Assembly (NCBI RefSeq): GCF_001659605.2
Contig: NC_035166.2
Coordinates: forward strand, 17,441,003-17,505,002
Source: Manihot esculenta
Lineage: Eukaryota; Streptophyta; Magnoliopsida; Malpighiales; Euphorbiaceae
Reading direction: 5' to 3'
Length of the DNA: 64,000 nt
The notes under the pieces are model-generated. The model ran no database searches. It had not been told where the DNA came from and saw only the letters and a list, made by a program, of their open reading frames with translations. Position numbers and translations under genes: made by a program. This document shows positions 23,715 through 33,569 of the stretch, one piece after another. How positions within the stretch are numbered: position 1 is the stretch's first letter; every line of letters begins with the position of its first letter.

Positions 23715-25939
23715 TGTAATACCCGGCTAGACTCCGGTACCGGAATTCCTACCGTCCGGTGGAATTTGGGTGTCGGAAACCTCTAGAAGGGTAAAAGCAT
23801 GTTTTTATAAAATGTTTTCATGTTTTTAATGTTTTAAGTATGATTTTAAATGAGTTTTTGCATGAAAATTTCTTTAAGGGAAAACCCAGGTTCGGCCGCC
23901 GAAACTCACTTTCGGCCGCCGAACATGCATGGACTTTGGGAGGCACGTTAGGCCCCCGAAAGTCTAAGAGAGGGAAGTGCAGGTTCGGCCGCCGAACCTT
24001 ATGTTCGGCCGCCGAACCTTATGTTCGGCCGCCGAACCTTATGTTCGGCCGCCGAACATTGCATGGATGCGGAGGCACATTCGGCCCCCGAACGTGGCCT
24101 GGCCAGCCACTATAAAAGGGTCCCCTAGGTCCGCACGGGCGAGCTTTTTCTCTCCCATTGTCGGCCAAGGTGAGTCTCCACCGCTCCTCCCTCGATCTTG
24201 AGTGTTTCCTTTAGATCTTTCATGGTTTTAACGAGTTTATAACTTTGTTTTGAAGATTTGTGAGCTTTGAGCAAGTTTTGAGTGCTTGGAGGTTCAAAGA
24301 GCTTAATCTCTCCATCTCCAAGCTAGGATCGCTTTCCTCTCGTTTCTTCAAGAGGTAAGGGTCGATCTTGAACCCTTTTTATGTTTTAAACAAGTTTTAA
24401 GTAAGATCTATGGGTAGAAATGCATGTTAGGACATATGTTGAGTTTATGGGTTTTGATGATGTTTGAGCAATGTAGCTTGATTGTGTGTGAATGAAGTGT
24501 TGTAGATGGGGTATATGCATGTTTGAGACCCCTAGGAACTTGTATGTGTGTTTTGGTTGAGAAATATGCATGATCTATGGTTTTGGGAGGCAGGAGGTTC
24601 ATTTGAACCAAGTTTCTGCCGTTTGGCAGAAACCAGGTTCGGCAGCCGAAGGGAGTTTCGGCCGCCGAACCCCTCTTGTGAAGGCAGCTTTCGGCTGCCG
24701 AAGGTGCCCCCGAAAAGAGACTTTCGTCTCTGTCTGGCACTTTCGGCCGCCGAAGGTGCCGCCGAACCTAGCTGAGTTTCGTCTCTGTCCAGGACTTTCG
24801 GCCGCCGAAGGTGCCGCCGAAGGTGCCCTGTTCAGCCATTTCATGCATATTTTCTGTGATGTTTTCATGATGTTTTAGGGGGTTTTTGGGGGATATATTA
24901 GAGATATGTTTATATGTGTTTGGTCCCTCATTGGAGTCCACCTGTGTAGGTTCGGACCCGAGGAACCAAGGACCCCAGCAGTGAGCCAGCTGCTGAGAGT
25001 TTGACAGAGTCAGCCAGAGGTGAGTGGAACTATACTTAATCTTTTAAATTAAGAAAGTGAATGTTTTATCATGTTTCATGCATCATGACTATAATATAGG
25101 ATGTTTGCATTAGAATCACGAATATGCTACATTGCATTATTATATTGTGGTTGATGAGGATGGACATTGCACGACTCACTAGCCCTGTGTACGAAGTCCT
25201 GTGGTGCCCATAATAGGGCCGGGCAATAGCTCCGATATACGAAGTCCTGTGGTGCCCATAATAGGGCCGGGCAATACGAAGTCCTGTGGTGCCCATAATA
25301 GGGCCGGGCATGGAGTTGAGGGATTTTTGGGTCAGTCCGTCCATGGTATGAAATGTTTGTGCAATGATGCATTCCATTATAGCATGTTTTAAATATTTGT
25401 TTTTATATAGTTCTACTCACTGGGCATCTAGCTCACCCCTCTCCCCTAACCCCCAGGTTTGCAGGTACGGGATTGATAGAGAAGCAAAGAAGAGAAAAGT
25501 CATATGTATGTAATAGTTAGAGTTTGTGGACATGACAATGATAAGAATGTAATGTAAGAGTTTCAGTATGTTATGTAATGAGATTTTGAGGTTAGAATTG
25601 TGCTTGACCATAGTGTATTGCTAATCCCTTTTTATGTACATGATCTTATGATATGATGTTTATGCAAAACTAACTCAACACATGATGTATAGCCCTTCGA
25701 GGCTTTGATGAGATCCCACAGAGGGACTTTATTTATGTATATGTTCAGAGTATGCACAGGTTGAGTTGGTGATTGATCACATGTATAAAAGAAAAGTTTT
25801 AATTTTTATGTATGATGGTTGATCATGTATGGGATTAAGCAGGTTTACAGGTATATGTTAGGCTTGCTACGGGTCCCGGCGGCCTTATGCCGATCTGGAT
25901 CCTAGCGCCGGTAGCGGTCCGGATTTCCGGGGCGTTACA
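23715..25939 (+). repeat. 5' LTR of element C (2225 bp)
   Basis: TATA box TATAAAAG at 24111-24118. GC palindrome array 23888-24060, including four GTTCGGCCGCCGAAC units where the 3' LTR has two, and a second cluster at 24630-24835. Three near-identical copies of a unit with 'gaagtcctgtggtgcccata' lie at 25190-25311. ORFs of 60-110 codons in this LTR are by-products of the repeats. Confidence 0.95.
24111..24118 (+). promoter_or_regulatory. TATA box of element C 5' LTR
   Basis: TATAAAAG after a GC-palindrome array. The same box occurs at the matching place in every LTR of this family here: 16984, 21593, 31644 and 39007. Confidence 0.8.
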
Positions 25940-26211
25940 GAGTGGTATCAGAGCCCTAGGTTCATATGGCCGGACCTACAGTATCGGGCTCATAGAGGTT
26001 ATAGAAGGTCAAGCACAATAGGAAGGGTCATGTCCACTAGGATAGGATGTAGGGTCCTGTCTTGCTATGATGATGTGATATGCCATGACAATATGCATGC
26101 GCATAAATGATATGCTATGTTTGCCATGTATGTGATGTAGGTTCATGTGTCTCCACATGAACCATATGATGCTAATGCTTGCGAGTTATGTGCTGTTTTT
26201 CAGAGAACAGA

Positions 26212-29200
26212 ATGAGAGGAACTCGTCGATCTGCACGATTGACAGGAGTCCCACCAGAGGATGAGGGCACGAGCGCCCGTCCTCCCACATTGCCTAGGGC
26301 AATGTCGTGCAGAACAAACAGAGAAAGAGTATCAAGGGACCCTAGAAGGTCTTTTGATACTAGCAGAAGGGGGACAGAAAGAGGAGGAAGTTCTTCAGAT
26401 GTGAGGGAGGTTATGGAAGAAGATCAGAGAAGGGATGGGAATCTGGATGTTGGCATGTCAGAAGAAGGGACAGGGGAGTCACAAGGAGGCACTCAGGCCT
26501 CGGGGTATGGTTTTCCACCCTATTACCCACCCTATGCACAGAGTCCCGGGTATCCGATGGGAAGTACGTCGGATTACTCCAGCTTTAATCCCTACCCTAC
26601 TCACATGCCTTATCCACCTTTCTATCCACCGTACCCACAGTACCCAGCCTATCCACCCTCATCCTTCCATCCTCACCCAGCAAACCCCACCTCGGGGAAT
26701 GCTGCATCCCCACCTCCACCACCTACAGAACCAGTAGCCCCAGTTACTCAACCTCCTAGACCTAGCTCAGCCAGTGGGAGTAAGGTGAAGATGACAGCTT
26801 ACCTTAAGCTGGATGCTCCTAAATACAAATCAGGAGATGATCCCTTTGAATACCTGAGGGCAGTGAAGATGATCACTGATGAGCTAGGGGCAGATGATAG
26901 AAGAGCCATTGAGATGGCAGGGTTCACTCTGAAGTGCAAGAAGGCAAGGGAATGGTTCAAGTGCTATGTAGACCCGAGACTAGACAGTATGACATGGGAG
27001 GAATTTGCTAATGAGTTTGCTGGATGGGCATTTCCAGATAGCTCCAGAGAGCTAAAGATGATTGAGTTTGAGCAACTGAGACAGACAGAAGACATGAGCA
27101 TAGAGGAGTACACAGATAAATTTCTGGAGCTATTACCCTTCTCAGGGCAAGCTCTAGATACAGATGTGAAGAAGGCCAGGAGATATGTTATGAAATTACA
27201 GTCCAGGTACTCCTCATTGATTCAATCAGCTGAGAGGGAAAGTTTTCACACGGTGGTAGATATGGCTCGAAGAATGGAGGCCAGTGCCATAGTTGAGGGG
27301 TCAGTGAAGCAGTCAGTGACCCAGTCTTCAGGGGTTAAGACCCCAGGCAGAGGAGGGCCAGGACCCTCTACTCAGAGTTCAGGTAGTAAGAGATGGAATA
27401 GCACTAAGAAGCCCAAGAAGAATAAGTTCTGGAATAAGCTGAAATCCGGTTTGGGTTTTGGCGGTGGCTCGAGTTCAGGCTCAGATGGTGCAGAATGCCA
27501 AAGGTGTGGGAGGCCACACAAGGGAGCGTGTCGATGGGGGACCAATGCATGTTTCAGATGTGGCCAGGAGGGACACATAGCTCGGGATTGTCCTAGAGCA
27601 CCTTTCATGGGCCAGCCCCAACAGACAGCTTCAGGTAGTGTGGCACAACCAGCAACTCCAGCCACAACACAGGGCAGTGGCAGAGGTAGAGGGAGAGGGG
27701 CAGCCTCTTCTTCTGGTTCCCGAGGTGAAGGTCCATCAGCTCCAGCCAGGATCTTCACAATGACTCAGCAGGAGGCGAACACATCCAACACCGTGGTGTC
27801 AGGTAATCTCATCATTGGGTGTTCTGATGTGTATGCATTAATGGATCCGGGTGCATCCCATTCTTTCATCGCTCCGAGGGCAGTTGAGAGGTTAGGGTTG
27901 ATGGTCTCTGGATTAGAGTGTCCCCTATGGGTCAGTGGACCCAAGTGTGACCCGACAGTGGCAGAGTCAGTCTGCCGGTATTGTCCAGTGTTCGTTGAGG
28001 GAAGATGCCTTTCCGCCGACCTTGTGGTTCTAGACTTGACAGATTTTGACGTCATTCTAGGGATGGATTGGCTATCTACCCATGGTGCTACCTTGGACTG
28101 CAGGGACAAGGTAGTCAGGCTCAGAGATCAGAACGGGTCAGAGGTTGTCTTCAGAGGAGACAAGAGGGGTACGCCTAGAGGTCTGATATCGGCCCTACAG
28201 GCTCGTAGACTGCTTAGGAAAGGATGTCAGGGGTATGTAGCTCACGTGAGAGAGCTAGATAGTCAGGTCAGGGAGCCAGCCTCAGTGCCAGTTGTCAGAG
28301 AATTTCTGGATGTCTTTCCAGAAGAGCTTCCAGGACTACCACCTGCTAGGGAGATAGAGTTCGAGATTGAACTGATGCCTGGAACTAGACCGATCTCTAT
28401 CCCTCCCTACAGGATGGCACCAGCAGAATTGAAAGAACTGAAAGAGCAGTTGCAAGATCTGGTAGATAAGGGCTTCATCCGACCGAGTACCTCACCTTGG
28501 GGTGCTCCAGTGCTTTTTGTGAGAAAGAAGGATGGATCCCTCAGACTTTGTATCGACTACAGGCAGTTGAACAAGGTCACTACCAAGAACAAGTACCCAT
28601 TGCCAAGGATCGATGATCTATTCGACCAGCTAGCAGGAGCGGGTTGTTTCTCCAAGATAGATCTGAGATCAGGGTACCATCAGCTGAGGATAAGGGAAGA
28701 AGACATACCGAAGACAGCTTTCAGGACCAGATATGGGCACTATGAATTCCTTGTAATGCCGTTCGGGTTGACCAACGCCCCTGCAGCATTCATGGACCTC
28801 ATGAACAGAGTATTCAGACCATACCTGGATCACTTCGTTATTGTCTTTATAGATGATATCCTAGTGTATTCCAGGAATGCAGAGGAGCATGCCCAGCATT
28901 TGAGGATTGTATTACAGACCTTGAGGGAACATGGCTTATATGCCAAGTTCTCCAAGTGTGAGTTCTGGTTAAGGAGCATATCATTCTTGGGGCATATAGT
29001 GTCAGAGAATGGGATAGAAGTGGACCCCAAGAAGGTTGAAGCTGTGACTAACTGGCCAAGACCCACCTCAGTAACAGAGATCAGAAGCTTCTTGGGTTTG
29101 GCTGGCTACTACAGGAGGTTCGTTCAGGACTTCTCTAAGGTTGCAGCTCCTTTAACCAGATTAACTAGAAAGAATCAGAGGTTCGAGTGGACCGATCAGT

Positions 29201-31188
29201 GTGAAGAAAGCTTTGAGGAGCTCAAGAAGAGGTTGACTTCAGCACCAGTGTTAGCTCTGCCAAACAGTAATGAGGATTTCACAGTGTTCTGTGATGCATC
29301 CAGAGTAGGCCTGGGTTGTGTGTTGATGCAGAATGGTAAGGTGATCGCTTATGCTTCTAGACAGCTGAAGAGGCATGAGTTGAATTACCCCACACACGAC
29401 CTGGAAATGGCAGCAATTATCTTTGCCCTCAAGATGTGGAGGCATTACCTCTATGGGGTAAAATGTGAGATCTTCACAGACCATAAGAGCCTGCAGCACA
29501 TCTTGAACCAGAGAGAGCTGAACTTGAGGCAGAGGAGATGGGTAGAACTGTTGAGTGACTATGATTGCAAGATCCAGTACCATCCGGGTAAGGCTAATGT
29601 AGTAGCTGATGCCTTAAGCCGGAAATCACTTGGCAGTCTATCCCACATCACGGCAGAGAGGAGACCGGTGGTGAAGGAATTTTATGAACTCATCAATGAG
29701 GGTCTACTGATGGAGTTGTCTGGTACAGGTGCTTTGATTGCACAGATGAAAGTAACACCCGTGTTTCTGGAGCAGGTGGCTCAGAAACAGCATGAGGACC
29801 CAGAGTTAGTAAAGATTGCCAGGACTGTTCAGTCAGGCAAAAACAGTGAGTTCAGGTTCGATAGTAAGGGGATCCTCCGCTATGGGAATAGACTATGTGT
29901 ACCAGATGACATCGGGCTAAAAGGAGACATTATGAGAGAGGCTCATAATGCAAGGTACAGTGTTCACCCTGGAGCCACCAAGATGTACCAGGATCTGAAG
30001 GGAGTGTATTGGTGGTCAGCTATGAAGAGGGAAGTGGCACAGTTCGTGTCAGCCTGCGAAATATGTCAGAGGGTGAAGCTGGAACATCAGAAGCCGGCTG
30101 GAATGCTTAACCCACTGCCGATTCCAGAGTGGAAATGGGAGAATATCGCTATGGACTTTGTAGTGGGGTTACCGGCAACATCCAACAGACTAGACTCCAT
30201 ATGGGTGATTGTGGACAGACTCACCAAATCTGCTCACTTCATCCCTGTTAGGAGCAACTACTCTGTGGATAAGTTAGCGCAGGTTTATGTGGATGAAGTT
30301 GTCAGGCTGCATGGGGTCCCAGTTTCTATAGTGTCAGATAGAGGGCCCCAGTTCACCTCCAGGTTTTGGCGGAGTCTGCAGAATGCTATGGGTACCAGGT
30401 TGGATTTCAGTATTGCCTTCCATCCCCAGACTGATGGACAGTCAGAGAGGACCATCCAGACAATAGAGGATATGCTCAGGATGTGTGTGCTAGATTTTGG
30501 CGGTTCTTGGAGGCAACATCTACCCTTGGTGGAGTTCGCCTACAATAACAGCTATCATGCTAGCATCGGGATGGCTCCATATGAAGCTTTGTATGGAAGG
30601 AAGTGCAGGTCACCTGTTTGCTGGGAAGAGGTTGGAGAGAGGTCCTTAGCAGGGCCTGAGCTTGTAGAGATCACCAGCAGAGTGGTGCCCATGATCAGAG
30701 AAAGAATCAAGACTGCCACAAGCAGGCAGAAGAGTTATACAGACATCCGCAGGAGACAGGTAGAGTTTCAGGAGGGGGATCTAGTATTGCTCAAGGTGTC
30801 CCCAATGAAAGGGGTGGTTCGGTTCGGAAAGAAGGGTAAGCTAGCTCCGCGGTACATCGGACCCTTTGAGGTCTTGCAAAAAGTTGGGAACGTATCGTAC
30901 AAGCTGGACTTACCTGCTTCTATGGAGAGAATCCATCCGGTTTTCCATGTTTCCATGTTGAGGAAGTTCGTGTCAGATCCGGGCAAGGTTCTTAGTGAGC
31001 CTGATGTGGAGATCCAAGAGGATCTCACTTATGTTGAACAACCAGTGCGGATTCTTGGCACTCAGATCAAAAAGCTAAGGAACAAGGAAATCCCGATGGT
31101 GAAAGTCCTTTGGAACCACCACAATATGGAAGAATGTACTTGGGAGACACGGGAGTCCATGCTCCAGCAATATCCCTATCTCTTTTAA
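26212..31188 (+). CDS. gag-pol: Gag-pol polyprotein of element C, complete
   Basis: Encodes all retrotransposition proteins in one 1658-codon frame. I take the ATG at 26212 ([12 protein letters not shown]), just after a splice-acceptor-like 'ctgtttttcag' at 26203; the frame is open 11 codons upstream. Domains in order: capsid Gag (~200-320); CCHC zinc knuckle [14 protein letters not shown] (~446); retropepsin with active site LMDPGAS (~543-549); reverse transcriptase with FIDDIL (~878); RNase H starting FCDAS (~1025); integrase with a zinc-binding HPG/CEICQ region (~1240-1290) and a DD35E core including VSDRGPQ (~1375); C-terminal chromodomain-like tail ending PYLF, which places it in the Tekay/Del chromoviruses. 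The protease has DPG where DTG/DSG is usual, a change also present in element B. Confidence 0.95.
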   Translation: MRGTRRSARLTGVPPEDEGTSARPPTLPRAMSCRTNRERVSRDPRRSFDTSRRGTERGGSSSDVREVMEEDQRRDGNLDVGMSEEGTGESQGGTQASGYGFPPYYPPYAQSPGYPMGSTSDYSSFNPYPTHMPYPPFYPPYPQYPAYPPSSFHPHPANPTSGNAASPPPPPTEPVAPVTQPPRPSSASGSKVKMTAYLKLDAPKYKSGDDPFEYLRAVKMITDELGADDRRAIEMAGFTLKCKKAREWFKCYVDPRLDSMTWEEFANEFAGWAFPDSSRELKMIEFEQLRQTEDMSIEEYTDKFLELLPFSGQALDTDVKKARRYVMKLQSRYSSLIQSAERESFHTVVDMARRMEASAIVEGSVKQSVTQSSGVKTPGRGGPGPSTQSSGSKRWNSTKKPKKNKFWNKLKSGLGFGGGSSSGSDGAECQRCGRPHKGACRWGTNACFRCGQEGHIARDCPRAPFMGQPQQTASGSVAQPATPATTQGSGRGRGRGAASSSGSRGEGPSAPARIFTMTQQEANTSNTVVSGNLIIGCSDVYALMDPGASHSFIAPRAVERLGLMVSGLECPLWVSGPKCDPTVAESVCRYCPVFVEGRCLSADLVVLDLTDFDVILGMDWLSTHGATLDCRDKVVRLRDQNGSEVVFRGDKRGTPRGLISALQARRLLRKGCQGYVAHVRELDSQVREPASVPVVREFLDVFPEELPGLPPAREIEFEIELMPGTRPISIPPYRMAPAELKELKEQLQDLVDKGFIRPSTSPWGAPVLFVRKKDGSLRLCIDYRQLNKVTTKNKYPLPRIDDLFDQLAGAGCFSKIDLRSGYHQLRIREEDIPKTAFRTRYGHYEFLVMPFGLTNAPAAFMDLMNRVFRPYLDHFVIVFIDDILVYSRNAEEHAQHLRIVLQTLREHGLYAKFSKCEFWLRSISFLGHIVSENGIEVDPKKVEAVTNWPRPTSVTEIRSFLGLAGYYRRFVQDFSKVAAPLTRLTRKNQRFEWTDQCEESFEELKKRLTSAPVLALPNSNEDFTVFCDASRVGLGCVLMQNGKVIAYASRQLKRHELNYPTHDLEMAAIIFALKMWRHYLYGVKCEIFTDHKSLQHILNQRELNLRQRRWVELLSDYDCKIQYHPGKANVVADALSRKSLGSLSHITAERRPVVKEFYELINEGLLMELSGTGALIAQMKVTPVFLEQVAQKQHEDPELVKIARTVQSGKNSEFRFDSKGILRYGNRLCVPDDIGLKGDIMREAHNARYSVHPGATKMYQDLKGVYWWSAMKREVAQFVSACEICQRVKLEHQKPAGMLNPLPIPEWKWENIAMDFVVGLPATSNRLDSIWVIVDRLTKSAHFIPVRSNYSVDKLAQVYVDEVVRLHGVPVSIVSDRGPQFTSRFWRSLQNAMGTRLDFSIAFHPQTDGQSERTIQTIEDMLRMCVLDFGGSWRQHLPLVEFAYNNSYHASIGMAPYEALYGRKCRSPVCWEEVGERSLAGPELVEITSRVVPMIRERIKTATSRQKSYTDIRRRQVEFQEGDLVLLKVSPMKGVVRFGKKGKLAPRYIGPFEVLQKVGNVSYKLDLPASMERIHPVFHVSMLRKFVSDPGKVLSEPDVEIQEDLTYVEQPVRILGTQIKKLRNKEIPMVKVLWNHHNMEECTWETRESMLQQYPYLF

Positions 31189-31250
31189 GGTTAGTCTCTA
31201 TGTGTTTTATATGTATGTTATGTTGTTTTGCTATGCATGTACTAGTTGAG

Positions 31251-31272
31251 GAACATTCGGGGACGAATGTTC
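31251..31272 (+). promoter_or_regulatory. Stem-loop just before the polypurine tract, element C
   Basis: GAACATTCG, loop GGGA, CGAATGTTC: a perfect 9-bp stem three bases before the purine tract. Element B has the same structure at 38645-38666, and element D has an 8-bp version at 54736-54755 with a compensating base pair. Role unknown; plus-strand priming or 3'-end formation are possible. Confidence 0.7.
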
Positions 31273-31287
31273 TTAAGGGGGGGAGAA

Positions 31288-33472
31288 TGTAATACCCGGC
31301 TAGACTCCGGTACCGGAATTCCTACCGTCCGGTGGAATTTGGGTGTCGGAAACCTCTAGAAGGGTAAAAGCATGTTTTTATAAAATGTTTTCATGTTTTT
31401 AATGTTTTAAGTATGATTTTAAATGAGTTTTTGCATGAAAATTTCTTTAAGGGAAAACCCAGGTTCGGCCGCCGAAACTCACTTTCGGCCGCCGAACATG
31501 CATGGACTTTGGGAGGCACGTTAGGCCCCCGAAAGTCTAAGAGAGGGAAGTGCAGGTTCGGCCGCCGAACCTTATGTTCGGCCGCCGAACATTGCATGGA
31601 TGCGGAGGCACATTCGGCCCCCGAACGTGGCCTGGCCAGCCACTATAAAAGGGTCCCCTAGGTCCGCACGGGCGAGCTTTTTCTCTCCCATTGTCGGCCA
31701 AGGTGAGTCTCCACCGCTCCTCCCTCGATCTTGAGTGTTTCCTTTAGATCTTTCATGGTTTTAACGAGTTTATAACTTTGTTTTGAAGATTTGTGAGCTT
31801 TGAGCAAGTTTTGAGTGCTTGGAGGTTCAAAGAGCTTAATCTCTCCATCTCCAAGCTAGGATCGCTTTCCTCTCGTTTCTTCAAGAGGTAAGGGTCGATC
31901 TTGAACCCTTTTTATGTTTTAAACAAGTTTTAAGTAAGATCTATGGGTAGAAATGCATGTTAGGACATATGTTGAGTTTATGGGTTTTGATGATGTTTGA
32001 GCAATGTAGCTTGATTGTGTGTGAATGAAGTGTTGTAGATGGGGTATATGCATGTTTGAGACCCCTAGGAACTTGTATGTGTGTTTTGGTTGAGAAATAT
32101 GCATGATCTATGGTTTTGGGAGGCAGGAGGTTCATTTGAACCAAGTTTCTGCCGTTTGGCAGAAACCAGGTTCGGCAGCCGAAGGGAGTTTCGGCCGCCG
32201 AACCCCTCTTGTGAAGGCAGCTTTCGGCTGCCGAAGGTGCCCCCGAAAAGAGACTTTCGTCTCTGTCTGGCACTTTCGGCCGCCGAAGGTGCCGCCGAAC
32301 CTAGCTGAGTTTCGTCTCTGTCCAGGACTTTCGGCCGCCGAAGGTGCCGCCGAAGGTGCCCTGTTCAGCCATTTCATGCATATTTTCTGTGATGTTTTCA
32401 TGATGTTTTAGGGGGTTTTTGGGGGATATATTAGAGATATGTTTATATGTGTTTGGTCCCTCATTGGAGTCCACCTGTGTAGGTTCGGACCCGAGGAACC
32501 AAGGACCCCAGCAGTGAGCCAGCTGCTGAGAGTTTGACAGAGTCAGCCAGAGGTGAGTGGAACTATACTTAATCTTTTAAATTAAGAAAGTGAATGTTTT
32601 ATCATGTTTCATGCATCATGACTATAATATAGGATGTTTGCATTAGAATCACGAATATGCTACATTGCATTATTATATTGTGGTTGATGAGGATGGACAT
32701 TGCACGACTCACTAGCCCTGTGTACGAAGTCCTGTGGTGCCCATAATAGGGCCGGGCAATAGCTCCGATATACGAAGTCCTGTGGTGCCCATAATAGGGC
32801 CGGGCAATACGAAGTCCTGTGGTGCCCATAATAGGGCCGGGCATGGAGTTGAGGGATTTTTGGGTCAGTCCGTCCATGGTATGAAATGTTTGTGCAATGA
32901 TGCATTCCATTATAGCATGTTTTAAATATTTGTTTTTATATAGTTCTACTCACTGGGCATCTAGCTCACCCCTCTCCCCTAACCCCCAGGTTTGCAGGTA
33001 CGGGATTGATAGAGAAGCAAAGAAGAGAAAAGTCATATGTATGTAATAGTTAGAGTTTGTGGACATGACAATGATAAGAATGTAATGTAAGAGTTTCAGT
33101 ATGTTATGTAATGAGATTTTGAGGTTAGAATTGTGCTTGACCATAGTGTATTGCTAATCCCTTTTTATGTACATGATCTTATGATATGATGTTTATGCAA
33201 AACTAACTCAACACATGATGTATAGCCCTTCGAGGCTTTGATGAGATCCCACAGAGGGACTTTATTTATGTATATGTTCAGAGTATGCACAGGTTGAGTT
33301 GGTGATTGATCACATGTATAAAAGAAAAGTTTTAATTTTTATGTATGATGGTTGATCATGTATGGGATTAAGCAGGTTTACAGGTATATGTTAGGCTTGC
33401 TACGGGTCCCGGCGGCCTTATGCCGATCTGGATCCTAGCGCCGGTAGCGGTCCGGATTTCCGGGGCGTTACA
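31288..33472 (+). repeat. 3' LTR of element C (2185 bp)
   Basis: Matches the 5' LTR without any substitution that I could see. It has two fewer 20-bp units ('cttatgttcggccgccgaac') near 31560-31590. TATA box 31644-31651. Confidence 0.95.
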
Positions 33473-33569
33473 TTAGTGATATGTTATGTATGTGATGCGG
33501 GTTCATGTGTTTGCACATGAACCATTTGATGCTAATGTTTATGTGATGTGTGCTGTTTTTCAGTAAACA

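Larger units (their letters stand above)
23715..33472 (+). mobile_element. Intact Tekay-like chromovirus element C (9758 bp)
   Basis: LTRs 23715-25939 (2225 bp) and 31288-33472 (2185 bp) read as identical except for two extra copies of a 20-bp unit in the 5' LTR. The target-site duplication TTAGT is perfect (23710-23714 and 33473-33477). The primer-binding site TGGTATCAGAGC (25943-25954) fits initiator tRNA-Met, and the purine tract is 31275-31287. A single open gag-pol frame fills the interior. All parts needed for autonomous transposition are present. It is the youngest layer of the stack. Confidence 0.95.

Noticed and set aside
23888..24060. Regularly spaced palindromic repeats resembling a CRISPR array
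   Set aside because: Units are directly adjacent or irregularly spaced, lie inside a eukaryotic LTR near its TATA box, and have no unique spacers.
16831..24878. Many ORFs of 60-190 codons with RRPNLRFGGRT, SAAEP or FRPPN-like peptides in several frames
   Set aside because: They are translations of the GC palindrome arrays in the LTRs, open on both strands because of the repeat, with no domain and no conservation as protein.
27372..31028. Minus-strand ORFs opposite the C element gag-pol
   Set aside because: Shadows of a well-supported 1658-codon frame; no independent domain.
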